Shown: positions 1 to 9,076 of the stretch, one piece after another
How the letters are laid out: the number at the start of each line of letters is the position of its first letter
Numbering within the stretch: position 1 is the first letter of the stretch
NCBI GenBank assembly: GCA_028565635.1
Contig: JAOXYB010045959.1
Location: 1-12,336, forward strand
Origin: Phoronis ovalis
Taxonomy: Eukaryota; Phoronida; Phoronidae
Length of the DNA: 12,336 nucleotides
Direction of reading: 5' to 3'
Translations under genes and position numbers: made by a program
Notes under the pieces: generated by a model
Databases searched by the model: none
What the model was told of the DNA's origin: nothing
What the model saw: only the letters and a program-made list of their open reading frames with translations

Positions 1-50
1 TATATATACATGTATATATATGAATATATGTATATATATGAAATTAATAC
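1..50. repeat. TA-rich low-complexity sequence
   Basis: Alternating TATA/TGTA runs with several short ATATATG units, visible directly. This is a simple-sequence or microsatellite-like tract with no coding content. The rest of the stretch up to about 180 is ordinary AT-rich DNA in which I see nothing further. Confidence 0.7.
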
Positions 51-183
51 CAGTATATGTACGGCTTATTTTGTTACCATTCAATGTTATTCTTAGATTT
101 AATCCCGGAGATCTTATAGTCCTGAAGGATTACAATTATAGGATTACTACTTATTGTTACTAAAGACGATAATGGTTAGTCAG

Positions 184-427
184 GGAAGGCGGAGCTTAGC
201 TGCGGGCTAGTGACCAATGAGATTATTCAATTTCGAAGCCAACCAATCAGAAAAAGGTATTCTAAGATTTTCGCGTTTATGCTGCGTGAACATAGAGTAA
301 ACTTACTGGGACGGTCCTTGTTCATTTTCTGCTTAAATGCTGCGTATATACACGTCCGCCGCAGCGTGAACTTGATGTGTGACACGTGTCAACGCAATGT
401 CTAAGTTAGATTCAAGTCTGCGTGAAC
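184..427 (+). promoter_or_regulatory. Promoter-like patch with paired CCAAT boxes and an E-box palindrome
   Basis: GACCAATGAG (212-221) and AACCAATCAG (241-250) both fit the NF-Y consensus RRCCAAT(C/G)(A/G)G. They are in the same orientation and 29 bp apart, a spacing typical of double CCAAT promoters. Downstream lie three copies of GCGTGAAC (284-291, 364-371, 420-427) and the perfect 12-bp palindrome TGACACGTGTCA (380-391) with a central CACGTG E-box. The patch is richer in GC and CpG than its surroundings. The sites are seen directly; their use as a promoter, and the plus orientation, are inferred. A possible first exon lies at 561-588. Confidence 0.4.
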
Positions 428-560
428 TTGGACGTTTTCTCTGTGGATCAAGTCAATAATTTCCTCCTTGTAGATGCAGATTGTTGTGAATCGAGTTATA
501 TGAACCTGTATGTTATCCCGCATATTATTCTAATTTTTGGTCAGCCAAAAGAAAAATACA

Positions 561-588
561 ATGTCTCTTTCGCTAAGTACGTTCGTCT
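561..588 (+). CDS. Possible first coding exon (weak candidate)
   Basis: An ATG with A at -3 (561) opens a nine-codon frame reading MSLSLSTFV. It ends at a strong splice donor, TCT followed by GTAAGTAAC, with GT at 589-590 and an intron phase of 1. It lies about 130 bp downstream of the CCAAT/E-box patch, where a first exon would be expected. I cannot identify a following exon on the plus strand and do not recognise the peptide, so this rests only on start context, donor strength and position. A chance donor in AT-rich sequence is a real alternative. Confidence 0.15.
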
Positions 589-599
589 GTAAGTAACGT

Positions 600-2460
600 A
601 AAATTAAAGTTTTATTTAAATTTGACATCTTAGGGATGTTACTTACTTTCTTGTATCGTAGATTGAAATACTATACTGCACTCAGCTGTACATGGCATGA
701 TTAGAAAAGAAGCACTATTTTTCTAATTGTAAGACATCTTGTGGGCGAAAAGAAATTAAAAAAATATATAGGAAATGGACAATGGACACATACTTAGATA
801 TTATTCCGAAAGGGAAGTATTATATATTAAATATACTTATATAGAAACATTGCATTTTGTAACGTCCTCGGACTTCGGACTTGTCCGGTCTGCCCGGGGT
901 ACTCAAGTTATTTTTTGATGGGGGTGTGCAGCCCAGTTGAAAAGTTTGGATTTGGATTGTGCACTAGGTACACTACCACGTGACAATATATGTTATGCAA
1001 TGTCTTTATTCCTACGGAAAACTACGCATTCATGATGGCAGAATAAGGCAGATTAACGACAAAGCATAACTATGTATAACTAAATATTATATATAATGAG
1101 TTATGCAACTATGTATTCTTACACAATCTAGCACCTCGACAACCCTACGCATTCTGATGTAAACTCAAGCTTATATGAAATATACGTTTCTCAACATAGC
1201 TACGTGAAACTACGCATATCTGGCTTTCCATGCGGTGTTATTGCATTCAAGAGGTATAATATTGCAAAGCAATTCCTATAAAGTCTAAACTATATAGACT
1301 TGAAAAAAACTGCATACTGCATGTATTAATGCTTGATTTGCAGAACTGGTAGCATGGTGCAATTGTAAAGCCGTTCAAACTAATTACAAACAATTATTTT
1401 TAGTCTAAAACCTCACAATACCTGTTTGATGTACATTTCAGGTTGTCCTATTAGTTCACAGCAGCCCCTGTTTGGGTCCCTGAAAGCCGCACAATTTACG
1501 GCCTCCTCTATTTACAGTAGCTCGTGGGATGCAAGCAAATCTATTCGGTATAGCAAATGGTTGGCATCCGACAACTCGAATTAGTGGATTAAGATTGGCA
1601 CATTTAAATACATAGTATGAAACAGATGAAACCTCAAAGAGAGCTCAGATTATAATTATATTGTAATTGTAAAATCGTAAAATCACGTGCTGGTGTTTAA
1701 CGTTTCTGAGTTTAAGTTAAATACACCGAGTATTCAGAATAACGCTTCTCACGCGCTGCTTTTGATTATCCTAAATAGGTGCGTTAACCAAATTGCCAAT
1801 AAATGTTTTTTTCATTTACTAACGCATACATGACTTCATACTTCAAAACGCATACATGTAAAAAGCTCGCTATAATGTATAATGTAATATAAGACAGACG
1901 AACCTCAGGGTGAATTCAGATACTAATTGTATGGACTTCCCAACTTCGTTACTGCTCTGAGCTCGCTAACATATTTCGTTTATGTGGCTTCCTAAACAGC
2001 AAGTAAATGATGTCCTGGTGATGTCATGCTAGGTATCTCAATAAATCTCAGTAAAAACTCATCGGCGGTAACTGAATATTAAAATTAATGGTTTATACTA
2101 TATATTTTACCGAAGGTGATGATGTAGCCAATTTGACTTCTTTATCATAATTAAAACTTAAAATTGATGATACAATCATGTTAAATGATATCAAAAAATG
2201 CGCTTGATAATTTGGCAGCTAAAAATATATAAAAAAGAACGGACTTTACCTTGAATTTTGAGAAAGATGATTTTTGTTACGTTTTAACCATGTCTTTTAA
2301 GAGCTTTAAAACATTCGTTCTACGGATATAGCCCAATAGTTTTGCTATCTAGAAGTATCCAGTTTGCAAGAAAATTAGTTGTAGTACCTATTTTTAAACC
2401 ATAAACGTCCATTTAAAATAGGAAATAATTAACTTTTAGTTCAGCCTTGGTGTCCCCAGG
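600..2460. other. Non-coding stretch, nothing recognised
   Basis: AT-rich sequence with stops in all frames and no recognisable domain. Minor features are a GC-rich patch at 865-908 with hairpin-forming CGGAC/GTCCG units, three CTACGCAT words (between about 1020 and 1215) and a direct pair of AACGCATACATG (about 1819 and 1848). It could be intron or intergenic DNA. Confidence 0.5.
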
Positions 2461-2480
2461 TAATAAATAAAGTGGAGACC

Positions 2481-2700
2481 GTTGGTAGGACCAACGCAGC
2501 ACAGTAGGTGACGTCATACACGCTTGAGTACGGCCAAGATGATCAAACGTGGGTGGCGGGTCAGAGACGGCCAAGCCGTGGATATGTTGTTTTCTGGTAA
2601 TAGTGATCAGAACGCAAGAGTATCAAACGACTTTAGCCCACCAATCAACTCACTGTACATACGTCACAGACCCGTCACATGGTATCATGGCGGTTTTGCC
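2481..2700 (+). promoter_or_regulatory. Promoter-like island with CRE, CCAAT and YY1-like sites
   Basis: This stretch is richer in GC than its flanks. It holds a full cAMP-response element TGACGTCA (2509-2516), two further CGTCA half-sites (2662-2666, 2673-2677), a CCAAT box (2641-2645) and ATCATGGCGG around 2684-2692, which resembles a YY1 site or a well-placed start codon. That ATG opens only a five-codon frame before a stop. A small inverted repeat, GTTGGT-AGG-ACCAAC, sits at 2481-2495. The motifs are visible; promoter function and strand are inferred. The 67-codon frame over the island (2524-2727) begins with TTG and matches nothing I know. Confidence 0.3.
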
Positions 2701-2727
2701 TTGATATGGGAGTTATACGCCTGCTAA

Positions 2728-3564
2728 ATACTTACTCAGCAGCCTGCTGTAACCATCAATCATACTTAGACAATGTAAATTATTAGAACGTATTTTTTAT
2801 TTTAAAGGATAATCACAAACGTACATAGTTGCGATTGAAGTAAGGAATTGCTTAGGAAATTTCTCTAATGATCGGGATACGTTTTGTGTGTTAATCTGTA
2901 CTTCATAAATGATCAGTCTTTTTGATCATAATCAACAAAATAACACTCAATTAATGCAACCTTGTTTATGTGTACAAGTTTTTTGTAATTACTTTTTCTG
3001 TCGAGCTCTGCTGTAGTTATAAAATATATCAATGGCAACAAATGCAAGATGCAGTCAGCACCACTATGAGAAAAGAATTGTTTTCTAAAAAAATGAAACT
3101 GACACTCGGCATTATAATTTACAAGCTACGAAATGCAAAATCTGCATTGATTAGCAGTACTCTGAAGGGGATGAATAGCGTTTAGTACAAATTATTCCCA
3201 TTATTGTACTTAAGTTAAATTTTAACCAATGAAGTGAAAAGATATACAAACAAAATTATATGTGCATGTTTGTATCTTGAAAGTATACTAATTCAAGCTA
3301 AGTTTCTGTGTCTGTGTAGGTCATGTGACCTGTATGGTGCACATTTTAGTTTAAGCGATTTTAATTTTTTTTAGTGTTTGTTCACAAGAATATAACAAAT
3401 TCGGAAGAATACTGGTAGACTCAGTGTTTTTATCAATATTTCTGGCAACGGTATAAGTAACTTGTCTGAAGACGTACACTTTGCTCTTGTGAAGAACATG
3501 GTATAAGGACACAATTGATTTTCCCATCCGCTTCTATAGTAAATTCATGTAAATTATTCAATCT
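2728..3564. other. Non-coding stretch, nothing recognised
   Basis: AT-rich sequence without a credible gene. The 71-codon frame at 2970-3185 has no good start and no recognisable domain. The one notable site is AGGTCA-TG-TGACCT (3318-3331), an inverted pair of nuclear-receptor half-sites that also contains the bHLH-type core TCATGTGA. Confidence 0.5.
3318..3331. promoter_or_regulatory. Inverted AGGTCA half-site pair
   Basis: AGGTCA and TGACCT flank a 2-nt spacer. Nuclear receptors bind AGGTCA half-sites; the oestrogen-receptor type uses a 3-nt spacer, so this is not a canonical ERE. The central TCATGTGA could instead be an MITF/TFE-type site. No promoter is evident next to it, so chance is likely. 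Confidence 0.2.
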
Positions 3565-3721
3565 TTTTTGGAGTGTCGATTAACTACGCGAAAATAAGGC
3601 TTCCTTGAACTATGGAACTTATCCCCAAACAATTTGGACGCGATTTAACAAGGATTTCACAAAGCATTTTTTACAAAATTCTATCATAAAAAAATTCAAA
3701 AATATGCAAATTTAGAATGGT
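3565..3721 (+). repeat. Dispersed repeat, copy A (deleted copy)
   Basis: It shares about 130 aligned bases with 11748-11950 in the same orientation, from TTTTTGGAGT through the ACTACGCGAAAAT block to TTTAGAATGGT. Relative to copy B it lacks about 65 bp after CCCAAACA and carries about 23 extra A-rich bases at 3688-3710. There are no clear terminal inverted repeats or target duplications, so the class is unknown. An interspersed repeat of a few hundred bases, such as a MITE or SINE fragment, is the most likely reading. Confidence 0.65.
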
Positions 3722-4627
3722 AAATATTCCGTTTTCACTTTGGCTTTATTAAAATATACAGGTAATATTGTTTTATCGGCAATGTATTATTAAATATGTT
3801 GTTCAGAAAACTGTGACATACACTTTACTTTCATGCATTAAACGAATTTTTTCTTCAGTACTCCTCTCACTAAAAAACGGATGTTCAAAGTTTTTTTACC
3901 ATAATATTACACTTAATGTTGAAATGTTGATCTCGAAAACATAACTCAAACTGTATTATAGAGTAATTCCAGTAGTAGTGCGACATTTTTGTTAAAACTG
4001 CTTCTGATTTAGTATCTTTCATAGATGCTGTACAGCCCATAATTGACCAATTAATTAGAAAGATTCGAATCTTTGAATAAATGATGTTTATCTGACGACT
4101 GTTACATTCAATTATTATTATACAGTTAAATATTTTGAATGAAATAATTAAGGGGGATTTTGCAGGTATTATTTTTTTTAATTATTAGATTGTTAAACAT
4201 ACAATAATGGTTTATGCTTATCACTTATTAATTAATTTACATCATTTTGTTACCAGAGGTTCGTACCCCGTGTATTTTAAACTCATAGCCTGCCTTCACC
4301 ATATGAGTGATAACTCATTGACAAATTACTGAAATAAAAACAATTCTTCCAGTCATCACTTTACAACAGAGTCACACTGATTTAGTTGTAGAATATATTT
4401 AATCCTTCTTAAATGTAAATTCTCATATAATTCACTGGTCATTAGTAAAAACTATGAACATTGCTTTATTTTTACTAAGCTATTTGTATTGTAGATTTAA
4501 TGAAGAGGGTCACTCTCACTTTTCTGCTAAAGCACAGCATGTTCAACAATCATCTGGCTAAAGTGTTCGGTAGTGTAATACATCCAAAATCAGTTCTTAA
4601 CATAATTTGTAGTAACCTGTGCATCTC
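3722..4627. other. Non-coding stretch, nothing recognised
   Basis: Very AT-rich sequence with stops in every frame over most of its length. GGTTCGTACCCC near 4258 resembles a tRNA B box, but no cloverleaf can be built around it. The short frame that starts at the ATG at 4500 runs into the GC-rich element and matches no family I know. Confidence 0.5.
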
Positions 4628-4750
4628 GGACCAGGGCTGGCTGGAGCAGCTTGCACGCCGTAACGCGGTATGCAAGGAAGGGTCCAGCAGGGGTGTCCTC
4701 CTTCCGTAATCGGCGTGGGTTCCGGAGCCAGCTTAAGGACCATTTTTTTT
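4628..4750 (+). ncRNA. GC-rich nested-stem element ending in T8: candidate structured RNA
   Basis: A sharply bounded GC-rich block inside AT-rich DNA. Three perfect stems nest: GCTGGCT/AGCCAGC (4636-4642 with 4726-4732), CACGCCG/CGGCGTG (4654-4660 with 4711-4717) and GGAAGG/CCTTCC (4676-4681 with 4700-4705). A further GGA/TCC helix (4643-4645 with 4721-4723) fits inside the outer stem. A competing hairpin, CTTGCA/TGCAAG (4650-4655 with 4671-4676), overlaps the middle stem. Eight Ts follow at 4743-4750, as at a Pol III terminator. TGGCTGGAGCAG (4638-4649) and GGTTCCGGAGCC (4718-4729) resemble A and B boxes, each with an extra base. Closing ends that start GGCTGGCT and a length near 110 nt recall vault RNAs, but this is only an analogy. 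It could instead be a transposon fragment or part of an exon. The structure is seen; transcription is inferred. Confidence 0.35.
4743..4750 (+). terminator. T8 run, possible Pol III terminator
   Basis: Eight consecutive Ts begin about 10 nt after the closing stem of the GC-rich element. RNA polymerase III stops at runs of four or more Ts. T-runs are common in this AT-rich window, so the call depends on the structured element being a real transcript. Confidence 0.25.
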
Positions 4751-5198
4751 AATGAGTGTTTTATACTCCGTTTTGAGCATAAAATAATCTTTATATTGAT
4801 TATAAAATCATAATTAAAACAGTATTTTAAAATATTGTATGGTGTAAAATAAAAGAAATCAGCGTTGTATGTAATATAGAGATATGCAGTATAACAAATT
4901 TTAAAAATTAGAATATATTTTGTTTGTCTGATCTTCGTGAATAAGACGGATCGACATAAAAAGGAGATCAGGAAAAAATCGAGCTTATCTAACACAATTA
5001 TTACATTTATTTTGATTACACAATTGCATCAGCACGTAGAAAATGCTTTAAACCTACTTATAAAAATAATAATTGCGAATAGAGTCTTCCACAACAAGAC
5101 AAGCTTTACTTTAACTTTTATCTAATCACGCGAATGCAGTTTACATCAAAAACAATTTAACAATATAATAATCCGAGGCGAATTAACTTGAAGGATAT
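4751..5198. other. Non-coding AT-rich stretch
   Basis: No supported gene. The frames here (minus strand across 4597-4995, plus strand 4937-5125) are low-complexity, rich in I, F, Y, N and K, and lack domains. They look like chance open frames in AT-rich DNA. Confidence 0.5.
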
Positions 5199-5200
5199 TA

Positions 5201-5339
5201 CAGTAGATTTCCGAGTTATGCTCCACCTATAAAGTACTCTAAATATACTAGTTTGTGCCAGTTACTCAGATTTTTCTGACATCATTTTACCGCATCACAA
5301 ACCAGTATATACGGAAGAGCATAACTCGGAAACCTACTA
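5201..5339. mobile_element. 139-bp TA-flanked hairpin MITE (Tc1/mariner-like)
   Basis: The element starts CAGTAGATTTCCG and ends CGGAAACCTACTA, and is flanked on both sides by TA (5199-5200, 5340-5341). The ends are inverted over about 23 bases through GAGTTATGCTC (5201-5223 against 5317-5339). A second inverted block lies inside: TATACTAGTTTGTG (5244-5257) against CACAAACCAGTATA (5296-5309). The whole sequence can therefore fold into a long hairpin. TA duplications and CAG-starting termini are typical of Tc1/mariner MITEs. It has no coding capacity and would need a transposase supplied in trans. Related ends recur at 6333 and 6958. Confidence 0.7.
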
Positions 5340-5341
5340 TA

Positions 5342-6330
5342 AGGTGACAACTGGGCCACCATTGAGATCAGACCTAAGTATCCAATTGCACATGGCAAAT
5401 GTTCGAATATAGTTCCGCGTATTAATCAATGATATTTTTCTCTATTTTCTCCTGTAGTGTTGACATGCAAATTTGGATTTATTTGAAGGACAATGAATGG
5501 TCTTTATCTACATGTTATCAAATCTTGGATTAGTGCAATGCATTTTTACTGCTACTAGTGTCACGTGTATGGGATTACATTTCCTTGGATTAGGTGTGTA
5601 AAATGGCTAAGGTTGAATGACATCAATTTCTCTCCAAATCAGTATGGACAAGGCTGCACGAAAACTTGGCTGGGCGCAGTTCGAAGATATCCAATGATGT
5701 TCTGATGAAGAAAACTTTCCGGGGAACTTTGCTTAAAAAAGTATGTATTAAAACAATATCAATGAAATTACATGCAAGTGGATGGGGAATCTTATGGTGT
5801 ACTTATGCCATCAAGGAGATCAAGATTACACCATGACCGTGACCGAATATAAATGCGCCAAGTTTTAAAATGTGTTACTCGAAGAATTTTGGTAAATAAA
5901 TAAAAAACGAGACATCAAACAAATTGTAATGATTCTCCTGTGCAATTCTAAACTTATATGCTTCATGCATGTCATCTATTTAACTTTACAGTGCAATTCT
6001 TGTGCCCTTTTTAATATCAAATGCTAATAAGATTTAACGCTTTGGCATATTAAACACACATATGCATTAAACCCATTTAATAGAGTTACAGTGTTAAGTT
6101 GAGTGTAAAGTTTTACTATTTTTGAATCATTTTTTGTTGAAATATTTTTTTAGTTTATTGTTATGATGTTAGATGTAGATGTCATACACGTTTGGTGATT
6201 TGAATGATGTTAAGAAAGTATTTGAACAGCATCTTTTTTATTATTTCGACCTTTTTAGTACGTTTTGTTTCACGTAAATTTTCACACAATTCAAATGTAT
6301 GTTAGAAAGTGGTTACGTCATTACAACTTT
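5342..6330. other. Non-coding stretch between transposon copies
   Basis: No recognisable gene. The interval 5643-5740 looks a little like an exon: acceptor TCTCCAAATCAG, 32 open codons, then donor GTATGTATT. Its peptide is unfamiliar. GTGCAATTCT occurs twice (about 5939 and 5991). Otherwise AT-rich with frequent stops. Confidence 0.45.
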
Positions 6331-6332
6331 TA

Positions 6333-6958
6333 CAGTAGGTATGTTCTCCCGTGTATACAAAATACTGGTTTGTTATGCTGTGAAATGACGTCAGAAATAC
6401 CTATTCATAAGCAGGTTGTACACTCCTACGGTAATTATATTGGGCAGTCATTTAGAATGGCTAGATTGAGAGTTATTTATCATACTTTCATTTTGCAAAA
6501 TACTGTATCTGAGACAGAAATGGAGGGGGTAGGCGAAAGGGTTCAATCTCATTGCACAAAAGTAAAAAATTGATAATCTGATTGCATATAAACACAATTA
6601 TTGGAACCCTAAAACATGAAAATAAACATATTGTTTATCACAATACACGGACCGAAAAAAAATTATATGAATCCCACCACACGAAAATGAAATATGACCC
6701 TTTCTCACTTTGGGAAAATAAGTTTGCCCCTTTCCCTCTAAATACATGCAAGTACCTGACTTGGCTCAATGGTCATTAAATGTGAAATTGTGCTAGTGCA
6801 TTTCGCGTTGTGGTCTACGCTGTACGGAATTCAGGATCTTGTGATTCCTTAGTGATTCCATAACAGACTAAGCTGACGACTTTAGAAAAATCTGAGTAAC
6901 TGCCACAAACCAGTATTTAGTACTTTATCGAAAGAGAGCATAACACGGAAACCTACTG
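6333..6958. mobile_element. 626-bp relative of the TA-flanked MITE, long or interrupted copy
   Basis: The left end CAGTAGGT (6333-6340) and right end ACCTACTG (6951-6958) are flanked by TA (6331-6332, 6959-6960). The left 65 bp, including ATACTGGTTTGT and TGACGTCAG, match the reverse complement of the right half of the 5201-5339 element. The right 75 bp (6884-6958) match the reverse complement of its left half, including AAAAATCTGAGTAACTG and GAGCATAAC. Both halves of the hairpin are therefore present, separated by about 487 bp (6397-6883). Either this is the longer ancestor of the 139-bp form, or the same MITE with a later insertion. AGAAA occurs at both inner edges, which favours an insertion. 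The 102-codon frame from 6265 crosses the left end, begins with TTG and is not credible. Confidence 0.55.
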
Positions 6959-7070
6959 TAACTTATTTTTAACCTATTTCTGGTAAATGATATAATTCTA
7001 AGAACATGCCATAATTAGTAGAATCTTTGATTTGTCCAGATACAAAAGTTGATATGTTAAACATTTCAAG

Positions 7071-7383
7071 CAAAATTACCCGGGGGTCCGACTCAAATCA
7101 ATGGTTGGCATGTTAGTGTGAGCAAAACGCTTAGAAAGTCGTTTTTTAAAAATAAGCATATTAACGCACGTTACGCATTTAAAGTTACATTTTTCGATAA
7201 AATATACAAATTTTTCCATAATTCCGTTTCCCGGGAAATTTACAAAAACAAATTCTCTATGTATTTAGGGTATCTAAACTTTCATCAAATCAGAGAAAAG
7301 GGATCAAAATTTAAAAATAGGAAAACGCATTCATGCACATGGGTACAAGTAAAACATTTGAGTCGGACTTCCGGGCAAAATTA
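7071..7383. mobile_element. 297-bp non-autonomous DNA transposon with 8-bp target duplication
   Basis: The left terminus CCCGGGGGTCCGACTCAAAT (7079-7098) and right terminus ATTTGAGTCGGACTTCCGGG (7356-7375) are inverted repeats matching at 18 of 20 positions. Immediately outside, CAAAATTA occurs on both sides (7071-7078 and 7376-7383), a perfect 8-bp direct repeat. The body is 297 bp. Eight-base duplications are known for hAT and P superfamilies; the CCCGG termini are not typical hAT ends, so the superfamily is left open. No transposase is encoded. The 105-codon frame at 7118-7435 runs out through the right end and has no valid start, so I reject it as a gene. The intact duplication suggests a fairly recent insertion. 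Confidence 0.8.
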
Positions 7384-9076
7384 TAAGTTCCACTTTACTT
7401 CTCTAAAACAAATTTTAAATCATCAAAAATACTAAATATCAGATTATAACCATTATCAGTGAAAGATAGCCGTTATTAAATTTGTTCATGTTTAAAATCT
7501 CAAAAAAGCTATAATAATTCGATCTGAAGAATTTAACACTTAAGAAAATGTGATCCCGTAGTAATTATATACGTTCAATTCCTTTTTCTTTTAGCAAACT
7601 ATATACATAAGTATAATTAATAAATGATACTATAGAAACAAAATATAGGTATTTGATGCAGTGGAAATGCCAATTCACGTTTTTACTGTTAAATCCAATT
7701 GCTCATTTTCAACGCGTATGTTTTTTTTTCAGATTTTACCGGAAAAGTGGAAGTGATCGCTAGGAAAGTACAGGTTTTGTTTGTTACGAAAAGTGGTATT
7801 TTAACAGTTTCATAACCATACCATTGCTCTTATCGGTTACATCGAATGTCTTCCTAACGCTGGAATGAAATAATGGCGCATTTTGTTGCCTTGTTTTAAT
7901 TATATTGGTGTAATAAGTCGTACTTTATTTTAACTCGTGTTCAAATGTTTTCATTTGACAGCAGCTTTCTGACAAATTATCGGTTCAATTTTAAAAGCTG
8001 ATTAAGCTCATGTATGTAAATGAAAGAGGTGTTATTTCGATTTTTTGTGTTATTTCTGTGTTTGACGGTGATTTTACTACGCCACAGACAACTTCATTAC
8101 GTAATTTGGTGATACCGAGATTCGCACATATACCTGCGAATGTGTTTCTTCGGATTTCTTAGAAATGCCTTGTTACTATGGCGTTTAATTTATTTCGGAA
8201 TATAAGATGTCTTCCGTTTCTTTCAGTAGAATATTGGGAAACGCCCGTGTGGTTTGTGTGGATTATTTGTAAAAATGAAGACATGATTTTGCTGGGGACC
8301 TGCCGCCAATCCCAAAAATTATGATGTTTATGCCTAGGTTGTAGCATTAAAAATAGACCCATATTTATACCAAAACCACAAAAACATATCCAAATTTACC
8401 ATGAGTAGATAACTGGTGTGAAGCATCTTCACTAAAAAACATTAAAATTTCGGGGTATTTTTTTGATGTTTTGGTAGATCTTGTGTTCCTTCAAACTTCT
8501 ATACTTTTGGTATAGGATTGATTCAAAAACTTTATGCTCAGTGGCACATTTCCACCATACGGTATAACTAGGAACCCCCCGAGGTAAAACATGTCAGTTA
8601 TTTTTTTATGTTCCAGCAATTATTATATACCATAATAGTAAAGGTAAATAATTTGGTTTCTAATTTGTAGTTTGGTTTGCCACAAGTATGTAATGCGCAA
8701 GGCTTTATGGGATCTGCATGGAGATGCAGGAAAAACCGAAACGATTCAGTGAAGAGCTGCCCGATTTTACCTTTTAATCATAACAGATATTCCAGTGCAA
8801 CAGCAGCTAAAATGTTACTGACTTGGCATGCCCACTGTTTACTGAAGTTACAAGCTTGTAAATCTCATCATTTTCCAATGAAACATAATTTCATTTCTTA
8901 ACATAAAATTGTACTTCATGGAGAAGTCCCTATTTAGCTTCATTAAAATTAGCGAAAGTTTGCACATATATGACTATTTTAAAAACACTATTCCTGAATA
9001 CATGATTTTACTATAGCAACCTACATCTTGTTGTACGGTCATGGGCTGCTCAAAACCGTAAGACTTCTGGTTCCAA
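7384..9076. other. Non-coding stretch, partly the presumed caspase 3' flank
   Basis: No supported gene on either strand. On the minus strand, downstream of the caspase stop, ATTAAA lies at 8778-8773 and AATAAA at 8194-8189. Either could be the poly(A) signal, giving a 3' UTR of roughly 0.3 or 0.9 kb. Small hairpins are visible at 8120-8141 (ATTCGCA/TGCGAAT) and near 8500 (CTATAC/GTATAG). The short frames at 8159-8362 and 8677-8901 have no recognisable domain. Confidence 0.45.
8773..8778 (-). promoter_or_regulatory. Possible poly(A) signal (ATTAAA) for the caspase gene
   Basis: On the minus strand the first standard-variant hexamer I noticed after the stop codon is ATTAAA, about 300 nt downstream. 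It is common by chance in AT-rich DNA; the alternative is AATAAA at 8189-8194. Confidence 0.2.

Noticed and set aside
4250-4275. tRNA-like B box GGTTCGTACCCC
   Set aside because: No A box at the right distance, no acceptor stem and no anticodon arm, so it is not a tRNA or a clear tRNA-derived SINE.
4628-4750. HDV-like or hammerhead ribozyme
   Set aside because: The double-pseudoknot order of HDV-like ribozymes does not fit: there is too little room for P3, and P1 runs straight into P4. The hammerhead CTGATGA/GAAA core is absent.
4597-4995. Minus-strand 132-codon open frame
   Set aside because: Most of it is low-complexity I/Y/F/N-rich sequence, and the rest is the antisense of the GC-rich structured element. 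It has no ATG start and no recognisable domain.
6446-6465. TCATTTAGAATGG shared with the end of dispersed repeat copy B
   Set aside because: Only 13 bases match, with no extension on either side, which is within chance for AT-rich sequence.
6265-6779. Two adjacent plus-strand open frames (6265-6573, 6582-6779)
   Set aside because: Both begin at TTG, lie in different frames and cross the ends or interior of the MITE relative. No transposase motif is present.
7118-7435. 105-codon frame over the 297-bp transposon
   Set aside because: It begins at a non-ATG codon and runs through the right inverted terminus into flanking DNA, with lysine/phenylalanine-rich chance composition.
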